From contig NZ_CAJNOB010000034.1 of assembly GCF_905250085.1 (NCBI RefSeq), positions 1 through 64,000 of the forward strand: a DNA stretch of 64,000 nucleotides, written 5' to 3'. The notes under the pieces are model-generated. The model was not told where the DNA came from. It made no database searches and saw nothing but the letters and a program-made list of their open reading frames with translations. Positions 7,661 through 16,907 of this stretch are shown piece by piece; position 1 is the first letter of the stretch, and each line of letters begins with the position of its first letter. The position numbers and the translations under genes are program-made. The DNA is from Candidatus Methylacidithermus pantelleriae. GTDB taxonomy: Bacteria; Verrucomicrobiota; Verrucomicrobiia; Methylacidiphilales; Methylacidiphilaceae.

Positions 7661-10506
7661 GGCCGTGTTTTTTGGCGAGCCGAAGTGGGGCGAAAACCGG
7701 CACTGTTGCGCAGCTAGCCTCCTGTTTGGCACGGATCGAGGACTCTTTCTTGGGATCTGGGAGGTTTCTGGCACTCGGCGGGCAGGAGCCGCCACGATGC
7801 TTTAGGCAAGAAGGGTCGTCCGATCATAGCAGTCAATCTCAAGAGAACCAGAATGGGGAACTCCTCCTACCCATGGGCCATCCCAACCACCTTCGCGCTC
7901 AAGCTTCCGCGTGCGCGCCAAAAAGGCTGGCTCACCCCAGTAGGGAAAGCTGCTATTGAAAGTATGGGCTTGGAGGCAAGAGAGCGGCCCAACCGACCCG
8001 GCTCCCCACTGTGAGCGGATCGGCTTTTTGGGCGATCGTCTTGAGGAGTCTCGGCCAATACTTCCTTCGGATAAGCCACCCGGCTTTCCCGCCGGGCGCG
8101 ATCGCTCAAGAACTAGGCCACTTTCCTCCGGCAATGAGAGAAGATCGAACCCCATTGCCTTCCACCTTTATCAGTTGACTCCGGTCGGTAAGCCAAAGCT
8201 CCCGATCTTTTGGGAAGATTCGGACAATCGCTCTTGGAGCCTGGCTTCTTCTTAGCTCAAGTGAGATACGCAAGCTCTTTGCGCTTTCAGCGCTTCCCAG
8301 TTCGACCGGCTTTTTTCCTTCCTCCATCAAAGACAAGGGTTTTTTCTTCGATCCCCAACCGTGGTTGGAGCCTCACGCGCAACCCGAGAAGCGTCTTCGA
8401 ATTCGCCCGGTTTGCCCGCAGAATCTTTACTCTTTTTACTCTCCAAGAAAATCGAGACTCCTTGAGCATGGGTCGGAATCAAGAACAAGCACTGGGTGCC
8501 AGTCCCCTCGCTGATCCCGGCTCTCTCCATAACGCGCAAGTCCCTTCGGGCCTTGCCTCCCTCAAACTACACACGGGAGAGATGATAAAGCACAAGACCC
8601 GTTACCCCCCGAGCGAATCCTCGCGATAGCGCTTTTTCCAGCTAGCTCTAAAACCCCGTTTCGCCCATTCAATCGCCCGGTATAGCTCCTTTTCCTCGAA
8701 GTGGCTTTTTTCCTCCACCCCGTGGAGTTCCACTAATACCCTCCCCCTGGCTTTGTTCCCGAACGGACACTGCGAGGAAGGAAAAAAGAGTCCACCCCAA
8801 AAAAGATCGCTTGAACAAACCGCCGCTTGCGCTCCCATCTTATCCCTGGAAGCATTTCCTCTTGGACCCCTGCTGTAAGCCCTCCCGGGGTACAAGCTTC
8901 TGCCCTTTGAAGCCTGTTGGAACAACCTCTTGCCTGTCGACCGGGAGCCGCCTCCCATTGGCCCAATTCCTTCTCTTTCCCTCTTTCGCCACGCGGTAGG
9001 ACCGGTGAACCCCCCGACCTGCCGGCACACCTTCCCGTTGCGATCGGCACAAGCCTCCTGGGCACAAATGTGCAACTTACAAGAGACATGATCCGACTTT
9101 AGAAATGGTTTACCTTTAATTCCCTAACGTATCGACCCTACGCGCGTTTTTATAAGTCCTGCACTTGCAACTCCAAAGGTCAAAAGCCTAAGGAAGTTAC
9201 GTTAGCCAAAATGCGGAGTCGGGTAAGGCCCAAGAGCGCTCAGCACAGTTGTGCTCGCTCTTGACTTCATTCCGAGCTTTCCTTTGGCCTGGAGAAAGAG
9301 CCGTACCGCCTCGCCGATTACCACGCGTTTCGCGTTGGCTCTTGGGAGTATTCTCGAGCCAGGGCGGCATCGAGAAGGGAAACTGCGTAGGGAGCGAAAA
9401 GGCCTCGGGCCGCCGGATACTGTTCCACCTCCCCGGCGAGGCACGCCAGTCGCGGCACTGCCGAAAGAAAAAAGTTGCTCTCGAAGAGCTCCGGTGTCCC
9501 TCTTGGGCTTTGAGCTTGCTTTGAAACGCCTGCCTGTACAACCGCCCCTCGATCTGCCGGAATACCTCGTAGCAAAAGAAGTTGCCGTCCGGAGGGTGGC
9601 GGCCAAGCCCAATCGGCTTTGCCAAAGCTCGGACCCACGACGGAATGATTCTCTTCATGGGCAGGCGGGTGACGGGGTTTCTCAAGAGCCGTGCGCAGCG
9701 GGTACTGTTGACCCTATCAGATCTGCCAGCCATGGGCCGCCCCTGGGTTTGCGATCTCTCCGACGAAGTCGATGATGAGCAAGAAGCTCTAGCATCGGGA
9801 AAGCCGCTTGAACTTGCGCAACAAAATGCACAAAAGATGCCAGTTAGGAGGGACGCTTTCGGCGCCGGCCGGCTGGGGATTCGGGAACGCTTACTCTAGC
9901 GACCATAGAACTCTCCTTGCAAGGTTACGTTTGGGTCCCACTGTTGACTTGGGCTACAGGGGCTTTTGGGTTAAAGCTCGACTGGGTCCTACGACTGGCC
10001 GAACTGCCGTCCCAGCGGAGGGGTGGAGCGTGTGCCATCCTTTCTCTTCTTTGACTCGCCCAACTTCCGAAAGCGCTAACTCCCGAGAGATAGCCCCTAC
10101 GCTTCTGATTTCCCAAAAAGAAAGATTCTTCGGAAAGTTCTCAGTGTGCGAGCTCGCCTAGTAGCACAGACACTCTTACCTACTGCACTCTAGGGATACG
10201 TTTTGTCTACGGTATAACTCCAGCCAGTAAACCGGGGAGCTGTGATCAGCCAGCTGCAAGAGAGGGTATGCGGGTAGAGCAATCGAGCTCTTCTGGAATC
10301 TAGCCCTCAACGGGATGAGTCCCGAGATCCATTGCCACTAGTGGATATGTTGGAGGGAACTCCTCCCCACGCATCTGGGCTCCCCGGTCACGAAATCCGT
10401 TGGAGGACCCAAAAGCGAAAGCACGCGGTCCAACCTGTATTCTTGCGGCAAAGAAAAGGACCGGTGGTAAACTGTGAGTGTCCCATTTGACGGAGCAGGT
10501 AGGCCC
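7661..10506. other. Long gene-poor stretch, apparently decayed sequence
   Basis: About 2.8 kb without a gene I can support. Several frames stay open for 100-180 codons on both strands (for example complement 9197-9733 and complement 8602-9075), but they overlap each other. They show no domain, no conserved motif and no proper start context, as expected from GC-rich non-coding DNA. I checked for transposase, TnpB zinc-finger, RNase P, tmRNA and signal-recognition-particle RNA patterns and saw none convincing. Confidence 0.5.
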
Positions 10507-11136
10507 ATGCACACTCACTTTTTGCGATGGGAGCGGTTCCCAGAGTTGGATAGTCCCCTTATTTGGCACGGTTTTTCACTGCGGGCGCCTTTGGAGCCTG
10601 AGGTGTTACGGGCCGTTCTGACTACTGAGCTCCGAGAAAAAGGGATTCCGGTAGCAGCTTGGGTCGAAGCCGCTCAGCCTCATGGAAATCAAGTCGCGGT
10701 CGTCCGTTCTCCAGCCACACGATATTTCCCCGGTGCAGACGGTCTTTTGACTGCCTTGCGAAGGGTTCTCCTGGCCGTTCGTGTGGCCGACTGTGCGGCG
10801 GTCTACCTTTTGGACCCGGTTCGAAAGGTCATCGGGCTTCTCCATTCGGGTCGCAAGGGCACAGCCTGGAATATCGTTGGGGCCGCCATTGCCCAAATGA
10901 AACGCCAATGGGGATGCCGTCCCTGGGACATCCGGTTACAAATAAGCCCCTGCATCCGCCCGCCCTATTACGAGGTGGACTTTGCCGCTGAGATTCAGAG
11001 GCAAGCCCGTCGGGCTGGGGTGGTCCATGTGTATGACTCGGGGCGGTGCACAGCTGCGGATCCGGAGCGATACGACTCCTATCGGAGAGATCGGGGAAAG
11101 ACGGGGCGGATGTATGCTTTCATCCTGTTACGTTGA
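10507..11136 (+). CDS. pgeF: PgeF/YfiH multicopper-oxidase-like (laccase domain) protein
   Basis: A 209-residue protein of the YfiH family, known as peptidoglycan editing factor and as a purine nucleoside phosphorylase/deaminase with a zinc site. The three zinc-ligand regions are visible: His59 in QPHGNQV, Cys96 in RVADCAAVYLLDP, and His113 in GLLHSGRKGT. The family usually reads HAGWRG where this protein has HSGRKG, so the Trp-Arg pair is altered. The C-terminal ISPCIRPPYYEV matches the family. The ATG at 10507 gives a family-like N-terminus; a GTG at 10474 would add eleven residues, and neither has a strong ribosome site. It converges with the small hypothetical gene, with 16 bp between them. 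Confidence 0.85.
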   Translation: MHTHFLRWERFPELDSPLIWHGFSLRAPLEPEVLRAVLTTELREKGIPVAAWVEAAQPHGNQVAVVRSPATRYFPGADGLLTALRRVLLAVRVADCAAVYLLDPVRKVIGLLHSGRKGTAWNIVGAAIAQMKRQWGCRPWDIRLQISPCIRPPYYEVDFAAEIQRQARRAGVVHVYDSGRCTAADPERYDSYRRDRGKTGRMYAFILLR

Positions 11137-11152
11137 GCTTGGGAGCGGTGGG

Positions 11153-11557
11153 CTACAAGTATCCCTGGGCTCGCATTTCTTTCTCAATCTGCTGGGCTTC
11201 CCGTGCACGTTCCGAGGCCTTTTTTGCTTTCCATGCTTCATACGATCGCCCGTCTGCCGTATCTTTGCCGGTGAAAGCAATGGCCACAATCTGGTCATAC
11301 GGGATCGCCAAGGGCTCTGCTTGTCCAGGCAGAAGAAGTTCAACTGTCCCGCACGACTCTGTCAGTGTCCGGTTAAACACAAACCCTTCGACTTGTGAGC
11401 CATCGCAGAGCTCCAAGGTAACGTCGCCGCGATAATCAAAGGCAGCTTCCACGGCAAGAGCTTTCTCGGCCAAGCTTTGGCAAACAAAACGCCGCCCCTG
11501 GAGTTTTACACCCTGGCCGAGCACTCCTTGTAAAACGAGGGCTGACTCGCCGTTCAT
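11153..11557 (-). CDS. Small hypothetical protein co-oriented with hpnH
   Basis: A 134-residue protein I do not recognise. It has no signal peptide or membrane segment. The middle (VTLELCDGSQVEGFVFNRT) reads like short beta-strands of an SH3/Sm-like barrel, and a charged helical tail follows (YEAWKAKKASERAREAQQ). It starts 16 bp after the hpnH stop on the same strand, so it is probably co-transcribed and may serve hopanoid synthesis, for example as an accessory or scaffold protein. That role is inference from position only. Confidence 0.7.
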   Translation of the reverse strand: MNGESALVLQGVLGQGVKLQGRRFVCQSLAEKALAVEAAFDYRGDVTLELCDGSQVEGFVFNRTLTESCGTVELLLPGQAEPLAIPYDQIVAIAFTGKDTADGRSYEAWKAKKASERAREAQQIEKEMRAQGYL

Positions 11558-11573
11558 GGGAAGCTATGGGCTC

Positions 11574-12584
11574 TTAGTCCGACCGAACGATTGCCCGAAC
11601 GGTTCGCCACAGCCCTCCCCAAGAGCCGAAGGTATCGTTAATGGCAGAAGCCTCGTAGCCGGAGTGTACCATGCAGTTGGCACATTTTGGGTTGCCACTC
11701 CGGTAGCCATATCGCTCCCAGGGCGTGCTCTCGAGAAGTTCACGGAAGGTCCGGGCATAGCCATCGGCCAAAAGATAGCAAGGCTTTTGCCATCCAAAGA
11801 TAGTGTACGTCGGATTGCCCCAGGGGGTGCAGTCGTAGTCGATTTTTCCCTGTAAAAATTCAAGGAAAAGTGGGGACAAATTGAACTTCCAGGTCTTCTT
11901 CCGGTTTCTCAAAATATCCCGGAAAAGTTCCTTCGTCCGCTCGCGGCCAAGAAAGTGTTCCTGATCCGGTGCCTTGGAGTAGCTGTAACCAGGGGAGACC
12001 ATGATGCCTTCGATCCCCAGTTCCATGACCCGATCGAAAAATTCCCGTACCCTCTTTGGGTTAGCTCCCACAAAGAGGGTCGCATTGATGGTTACTCGGA
12101 AGCCGCGCCGCACGGCTTCCCGAATCGCATCCACGGCCACGTCGTAGACCCCCTCCCGGCATACGGAGTCGTCATGCTCTTCTTTGAGTCCGTCCAAATG
12201 GATGCTAAAAGTGAGGTATTTGGACGGCCGAAACAGATTCAGTTTACGCCGCAAGAGTAGCGCGTTAGTGCATAGGTAAACATACTTTTTCCGGGCAATG
12301 AGCCCCTCGACGATCTTATGAATTTCCTGATGGATGAGGGGTTCCCCTCCGGCAATGCTCACAATGGGAGCCCCGCATTCCTCCGCTGCCGCCCAGCACT
12401 GCTCCGGACTCAGCCGCCGGTTGAGGATATGGTCCGGATACTGGATCTTTCCACACCCTGCGCAAGCCAGGTTGCAGCGGAAAAGGGGTTCGAGCATTAA
12501 CACAAGGGGATACTGCCTTTTCCCCGACCAGCGCTGCCGCAAAACATAGAGGGCGACAGTCCAAATTTGAGAAAGGGGAACCAT
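11574..12584 (-). CDS. hpnH: Adenosyl-hopene transferase (radical SAM)
   Basis: A 336-residue radical-SAM enzyme. HpnH joins the adenosyl radical to hopene (diploptene), the first step toward extended bacteriohopanepolyols. The [4Fe-4S] motif CNLACAGC has Cys37, Cys41 and Cys44 in CxxxCxxC spacing. GGEPL near residue 79 binds SAM, and the C-terminal CANCMVHSGYEASA segment is characteristic of HpnH. Family length is matched. It heads a two-gene unit with the 134-residue gene. A squalene-hopene cyclase is not in this window, so hopanoid production is inferred from this gene alone. Confidence 0.95.
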   Translation of the reverse strand: MVPLSQIWTVALYVLRQRWSGKRQYPLVLMLEPLFRCNLACAGCGKIQYPDHILNRRLSPEQCWAAAEECGAPIVSIAGGEPLIHQEIHKIVEGLIARKKYVYLCTNALLLRRKLNLFRPSKYLTFSIHLDGLKEEHDDSVCREGVYDVAVDAIREAVRRGFRVTINATLFVGANPKRVREFFDRVMELGIEGIMVSPGYSYSKAPDQEHFLGRERTKELFRDILRNRKKTWKFNLSPLFLEFLQGKIDYDCTPWGNPTYTIFGWQKPCYLLADGYARTFRELLESTPWERYGYRSGNPKCANCMVHSGYEASAINDTFGSWGGLWRTVRAIVRSD

Positions 12585-12595
12585 TGCCTATGGCG

Positions 12596-12624
12596 TAGAC
12601 TAAGGAAGCCAAAGGTCCTGTCAA
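12596..12624 (-). promoter_or_regulatory. Predicted sigma-70 promoter for hpnH
   Basis: On the minus strand TTGACA (12619-12624) is followed after 17 bp by AGTCTA (12596-12601), and the hpnH ATG lies 11 bp further on. The -35 box is perfect and the -10 box is weak. The short distance to the start codon would make an almost leaderless transcript, in keeping with the poor ribosome site of hpnH. Confidence 0.35.
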
Positions 12625-13183
12625 TCCTGGCGTTATGCGTTTTTTTGTTTTTTTCTGTTGATCCCTCCAAGCTTGTTAGTTCTGTAACGGCCTGCTTTTG
12701 CTGGTGCAGTCCAGCGCCGATGGTCGAGGCAAGAAGACCCGAGAGAAAGTTGCGCTATTTCTTTTTAGGCCAAGAAGAAGCCTTCAAGAAGGGCCGTAGG
12801 CTGTGAAAAAGGGTCCCAACCCAACTGGTCCAGATCCTTTTCCCTTCCTGGATAAGTAAGGAAGGGAAAAAACCGTGGGGAAGTCAACGACAAGCTCCTC
12901 GCACACGGCCCGTAGTTCGCGTGTGAAGAAACGCTAGGTCTTGGGAATGCTTCGCTTGGTTTGTCGAGCAACCGAAAGTAGCGGAAGTACCCTGCCAAGG
13001 AGGCAACGTGATTGCTATCGACCCGTCGTCAGACCCGATCTGCCCGTCCAAGCGCCGCAGACACTTTCGCGTGGACTGGAATATTGACTTTGAGCGGGCA
13101 CAAGCACTGCCGAGAAGGAGCGCAAACCGGCTTTCTGGGAAGGACGCTTAAAAAGGGAAGCTCCCCAGAGAAAACCTGTACCC
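12625..13183. other. Intergenic stretch containing a perfect inverted repeat
   Basis: About 560 bp between the hpnH promoter and the tatA stop, with no supportable gene. The only structure I see is the inverted repeat at 12838-12870, reported separately. Confidence 0.5.
12838..12870. repeat. 11-bp perfect inverted repeat
   Basis: TTTTCCCTTCC (12838-12848) and its exact complement GGAAGGGAAAA (12860-12870) flank an 11-base spacer. On both strands the T run precedes the stem and the A run follows it. It is therefore not a standard intrinsic terminator; it may be a protein-binding site or RNA hairpin of unknown use. Confidence 0.6.
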
Positions 13184-13447
13184 CTATCCTTGCTGGGGTC
13201 CGTGAGAGGAGTCTTTCGGGGAGTCTCCAAGGGATTCGTTCTGCGGAACGGCCCCGGGGGGCGGGGGGGTAACCGTTCTGTGTATTTCGCGCTCAAACTC
13301 TTCGCGCGCCCGGTGGAACTCCCCAAGCGCCCGACCCAAGCCCCGGGCAAGCTCGGGAAGACGCTTGGCCCCAAAGAGAAGAAACACCACGACAAAGATC
13401 CAAAACCATTCTTGTCCGGAAGGGAGACCCAGGGCAAAAAGGTGCAT
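13184..13447 (-). CDS. tatA: TatA/TatE-type twin-arginine translocase subunit
   Basis: An 87-residue protein with one short membrane segment (about residues 14-25, WFWIFVVVFLLF). This is followed by the family Phe-Gly hinge (FGAKRLPELARGLG, 25-38), an amphipathic basic/acidic helix and a Pro/Ser-rich tail. TatA subunits oligomerise to form the pore that exports folded proteins. The ATG at 13447 puts the membrane segment at the usual place; upstream codons in the frame look non-coding. TatB cannot be excluded, but the short length and FGAKRLPEL pattern favour TatA. It diverges from the nuo cluster. No tatC is nearby. Confidence 0.88.
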   Translation of the reverse strand: MHLFALGLPSGQEWFWIFVVVFLLFGAKRLPELARGLGRALGEFHRAREEFEREIHRTVTPPPPGAVPQNESLGDSPKDSSHGPQQG

Positions 13448-13628
13448 GGGGTACTCTGCTTGATCTTCTAGTGTCCCGCAAGAGATTTTGACACCTGCCT
13501 GCCCACCGATTCTCCCTTTTTCCAAGGTCCGTGTTCGGGGCATCTTTTCGGGAAGGGACCGGTGGGGAACCGTCCGCCCTCCGGTGAAGTGCCTTTGTAA
13601 GAAGAATGGGTTTAGGTCATCGCTTTTG

Positions 13629-13657
13629 TTGTCGGAACGAAAGAAAGCGATTAGTAT
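13629..13657 (+). promoter_or_regulatory. Predicted promoter of the nuoIJKLMN operon
   Basis: TTGTCG (13629-13634) and TAGTAT (13652-13657) are separated by 17 bp, each matching the sigma-70 consensus at four of six positions. The -10 box ends eight bases before the nuoI ATG. That would give a nearly leaderless message and explain why no Shine-Dalgarno sequence precedes nuoI. It also suggests that nuoI heads its own operon here. Confidence 0.35.
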
Positions 13658-13665
13658 TAGCTTAC

Positions 13666-14184
13666 ATGATTGTTCCTCGACCGAAACTGTCCTGGCTGGA
13701 ACGCTCCTATCTTCCAGGGGTTGTTCAAGGGTTGGCCGTCACATGGAAGCATTTTAAGGATTCTGTCACAGGCAAAACCAAAGAGACCCTCGAGTATCCA
13801 GAAGAAAAGCCCCAGCTTCCTCCCGGGTACCGGGGAGCACCCGTGCTGGTAAAGGACGAAGAAGGGCGGGAAAAGTGCGTTGCCTGCCAGTTGTGTGAAT
13901 TTATCTGTCCTCCCCGAGCAATTCGGATCGAACCGGGGGAAATTCCGGAAGAGTCTCCCTACGCTAAGGTGGAAAAGGCTCCCAAGGAATTTTGGATCGA
14001 TATGACACGTTGTATCTTTTGCGGGCTATGCGAGGAAGTTTGCCCGGAAGAAGCCATTTTCCTTCGGGAGGACTGCTATTCCATTACAGGAAGGACCCGT
14101 GAAGAGATGATCCACAATAAGGAGAAACTCTACGAGCTAGGCGGCATCTTGCCTCGGCCGATCAAAAAGTGGAAAAATAAGTAG
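13666..14184 (+). CDS. nuoI: NADH-quinone oxidoreductase subunit I
   Basis: A 172-residue ferredoxin-like subunit of complex I carrying two [4Fe-4S] clusters (N6a/N6b) that pass electrons toward the quinone site. The motifs are CVACQLCEFIC (Cys71, 74, 77, 81) and CIFCGLCEEVC (Cys116, 119, 122, 126), each followed by the proline of CP. The start at MIVPRPKLSW gives family length; the open frame upstream of it is not conserved-looking. It leads the nuoIJKLMN series, whereas in most bacteria it follows nuoH. Confidence 0.95.
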   Translation: MIVPRPKLSWLERSYLPGVVQGLAVTWKHFKDSVTGKTKETLEYPEEKPQLPPGYRGAPVLVKDEEGREKCVACQLCEFICPPRAIRIEPGEIPEESPYAKVEKAPKEFWIDMTRCIFCGLCEEVCPEEAIFLREDCYSITGRTREEMIHNKEKLYELGGILPRPIKKWKNK

Positions 14185-14294
14185 CAAGCCAAACCGTATG
14201 TGTCTTTCTTTGGTGCTTCCAGGGTTTGGGTCTTACCCGGCCAGTTCAATGTTGTCCCTTGAGCAGAGAACGTCTGGATAGAAAAATATTTCGC

Positions 14295-14801
14295 ATGGGA
14301 ACGGATCTTTTTTGGCTCTTTACCGCAGTGATGCTTTTTGCTGCTTTCGGTGTGGTGCTCAATCGCAATCCGATCGCATCGGCTCTTTGCTTGATTCTGA
14401 CTCTTTTGGCTCAAGCAGGGCTTTTTGCTACGCTTGATTCTTACTTTTTAGCCGCAATTCAAGTATGGGTGTACGCTGGTGCCGTGATGGTGTTATTTCT
14501 TTTTATTATCATGCTTCTTGACATTAAAAAAGAGGAAGCACAACCCTTCCAGTGGAGTTCCGGGCTTGCAGCTTTTGTCTTGGCAGCCGTACTAGCCGGA
14601 GCCTTTATAGAGCTGGCTCGAAGTGGAGCGGCTGCTCCGATGCCACCTCAACCGGCCGGCCCGGGAGGGGATTGGGTTACGGCGATTGCCCGGGTTCTTT
14701 TTGGGAGGTATCTTCTTGCCTTAGAATCGGTGGGTGTGCTTCTGTTACTGGCGATGGTCGGCGTTGTTGTCTTTGCAAGGACACGGGCATCTCGGACGTA
14801 G
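14295..14801 (+). CDS. nuoJ: NADH-quinone oxidoreductase subunit J
   Basis: A 168-residue membrane protein of the complex I proton-pumping arm. Five hydrophobic segments are visible, including the family core AAIQVWVYAGAVMVLFLFI (about residues 55-74), which contains the pi-bulge helix region. The ATG at 14295 gives the typical short N-terminus before the first membrane helix. Its stop is two bases from the nuoK ATG, so the two are translationally linked. Confidence 0.93.
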   Translation: MGTDLFWLFTAVMLFAAFGVVLNRNPIASALCLILTLLAQAGLFATLDSYFLAAIQVWVYAGAVMVLFLFIIMLLDIKKEEAQPFQWSSGLAAFVLAAVLAGAFIELARSGAAAPMPPQPAGPGGDWVTAIARVLFGRYLLALESVGVLLLLAMVGVVVFARTRASRT

Positions 14802-14803
14802 TC

Positions 14804-15106
14804 ATGATTACTTTGGGGCATTACTTAGGAGCCAGCGGGCTTTTATTTTTGATCGGATTAGTTGGCGTCATCCTACGGAGGGAATTACTGGTCATTTACA
14901 TGTGCTTGGAAATGATGCTCAACGCGGGTAATCTTGCCTTTGTTGCCCTGAGCCGGTTTCGCCAAGATGCCTTAGGACAGGCCGCGGTCTTTTTCATCAT
15001 TACCGTGGCCGCGGCGGAGGTGGCCGTCGGCCTCTCACTGATCGTAGCCTTCTACCGGGTGCGTCGCTCAACGAAAACCGATGACCTCACGGTTCTTCGT
15101 TTCTAG
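14804..15106 (+). CDS. nuoK: NADH-quinone oxidoreductase subunit K
   Basis: A 100-residue, three-helix subunit of the complex I membrane arm, exactly the family size. The conserved membrane glutamates are visible in VIYMCLEMMLNAGNLAFVA and in ITVAAAEVAVGLSL. They form part of the chain of charged residues used in proton translocation. The ATG lies two bases after nuoJ. Confidence 0.95.
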   Translation: MITLGHYLGASGLLFLIGLVGVILRRELLVIYMCLEMMLNAGNLAFVALSRFRQDALGQAAVFFIITVAAAEVAVGLSLIVAFYRVRRSTKTDDLTVLRF

Positions 15107-15121
15107 CCGCTCTACTGCAGG

Positions 15122-16900
15122 ATGAGTGCCTGGCTTTTGTTGATCGCTCCCCTTCTGGCCGCCCTATTGGTTTTGGTCCTTTTTGCACCTTATCGTTATT
15201 GGGCAAGCTGGTTGTGCATTGGAGCGGCTGGCATTTCCACTTTGATCGCTTTGGGAATCTTTTTCGGTTGGGTGAATGCTCCTTCTCCCTGGCCGTGGTT
15301 TGAGTTTGGAGAGCTGGTCGTTCCAATAGGCATGCGCCTGGACACCTTATCCAAACTCATGTTAGTGGTTGTCACCACGGTGGCTCTTCTCATTGAAATC
15401 TATTCGCTCGGATACATGGCTCATGATCCTGGCCAGGGTCGCTTTTTTGGGATGCTTTCCTTTTTTCTTTTTTCCATGCTGGGGATTGTGGTGGCCGATA
15501 ATTTTTTGCAGATGTATATCTTCTGGGAGTTGGTAGGTCTTGCGTCTTATCTGTTGATTGGTTTTTGGTTCGAACGCCCGTCCGCCGCGGAAGCTGCCAA
15601 AAAGGCTTTCATTGTGAATCGCATTGGGGATTTTGGTTTTATCGCAGGAATTTTATCCTATTGGGCGATTACGGGGAGCCTGAGTTTTGATGTAGAAGTT
15701 GCTCATCGACTCGCGAGTCATCCTTTGGCTTGGTTGGTGACCCTTTTGCTTTTCTGTGGGTGCGTGGGAAAGTCCGCGCAAGTTCCGTTGCATGTGTGGC
15801 TTCCGGATGCGATGGAGGGCCCGACTCCCGTGTCTGCCCTTATCCATGCTGCAACGATGGTTGCCGCCGGGGTTTATATGCTTTGCCGGGCGTTTGCGGT
15901 TTTCCAAGCCTCACCCCAGGCACTGGAGGTGATCGCATGGACTGGAGGGACTACTGCTCTTTTTGCCGGGTTGTTGGGAGTCGCTCAAAATGATATCAAA
16001 CGCATTTTGGCCTATTCTACGATGTCTCAGCTAGGGCTTATGGTCATGGGTGTCGGGTGTGGCTCCCCTGGAGCGGCGATGTTTCACTTGACAACTCATG
16101 CCTTTTTCAAAGCGCTTTTGTTTTTGGGAGCCGGTTCGGTTTTGGTAGCTCTGCATCACCGTGAACAAAACATCTGGCGCATGGGAGCTCTTTACCGTTA
16201 CATGCCCCAGACGTTTGCTTGTTTTCTAGTGGGAGCTTTAGCGCTAACGGGTGTTCCGGGGGTGTCGGGGTTCTATAGTAAAGAAACCCTTTTGCGAGCG
16301 GCTTGGTCGCGTTCGCTTCCTCTTTTTGCGGTAGGTCTAGCTACTACCTTTCTCACGGCTCTTTATATGACCCGGCTCGTGATCGTGAGTTTTTTGGGCG
16401 AACCACGATCCGAAATCGTGAGTCAAGCCAAGGAAAGTCCCTTGGTCATGGGTGTTCCTTTGCTTTTGTTGAGTCTTGCTTCTATCGGTTCCGGATACCG
16501 GTGGGTGGGGATTCCGGAATATCTTGGCGTTGCGAGTGAACACACAAGTTTTGCGGTACCCCTGCTTTCTCTTTTGGTCGTCGGTTTAGGATTTGCCACG
16601 GGCTGCACCCTCTATCTGAACCGATCTTCGGAGCCACTCCACATGAGGCTTTTGGAGGCTCGGTTCTATGTAGATGAGTTGTATGATCGGGTGATTGTTT
16701 GGGCCCAGGATCGGCTTGCGTGGCTTCTTTCTTGGCTGGATCAATGGTTGATTGGATTTGGAGTTGTGCGGGGGATTGCTTTTGTCGTTAGCCTCGGAGG
16801 GGAAATTTTGCGACTGGTACAGGTGGGGAATGTTCGCTTTTATGCGTTTGTTTTTTCCCTGGGTGCGGCTCTTTTTTTCCTCTGGTTTCTAGGAAAATAA
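15122..16900 (+). CDS. nuoL: NADH-quinone oxidoreductase subunit L
   Basis: A 592-residue antiporter-like subunit at the distal end of the complex I membrane arm. The first helices are followed by the conserved glutamate segment MYIFWELVGLASYLLIGFWF. Next come KKAFIVNRIGDFGF, the VPLHVWLPDAMEGPTPVSAL signature and the lysine-bearing NDIKRILAYSTMSQLG. The C-terminal region holds the amphipathic lateral-helix sequence. Length is at the short end for NuoL. It lies 15 bp after nuoK and 7 bp before nuoM. Confidence 0.96.
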   Translation: MSAWLLLIAPLLAALLVLVLFAPYRYWASWLCIGAAGISTLIALGIFFGWVNAPSPWPWFEFGELVVPIGMRLDTLSKLMLVVVTTVALLIEIYSLGYMAHDPGQGRFFGMLSFFLFSMLGIVVADNFLQMYIFWELVGLASYLLIGFWFERPSAAEAAKKAFIVNRIGDFGFIAGILSYWAITGSLSFDVEVAHRLASHPLAWLVTLLLFCGCVGKSAQVPLHVWLPDAMEGPTPVSALIHAATMVAAGVYMLCRAFAVFQASPQALEVIAWTGGTTALFAGLLGVAQNDIKRILAYSTMSQLGLMVMGVGCGSPGAAMFHLTTHAFFKALLFLGAGSVLVALHHREQNIWRMGALYRYMPQTFACFLVGALALTGVPGVSGFYSKETLLRAAWSRSLPLFAVGLATTFLTALYMTRLVIVSFLGEPRSEIVSQAKESPLVMGVPLLLLSLASIGSGYRWVGIPEYLGVASEHTSFAVPLLSLLVVGLGFATGCTLYLNRSSEPLHMRLLEARFYVDELYDRVIVWAQDRLAWLLSWLDQWLIGFGVVRGIAFVVSLGGEILRLVQVGNVRFYAFVFSLGAALFFLWFLGK

Positions 16901-16907
16901 AGAAAAT

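Noticed and set aside
8602-9075. 157-codon minus-strand open frame as a possible decayed transposase
   Set aside because: I could not find a DDE, HUH or TnpB zinc-finger pattern; only weak compositional likeness.
12838-12870. Inverted repeat as intrinsic terminator
   Set aside because: The T run is on the wrong side of the stem for either strand.
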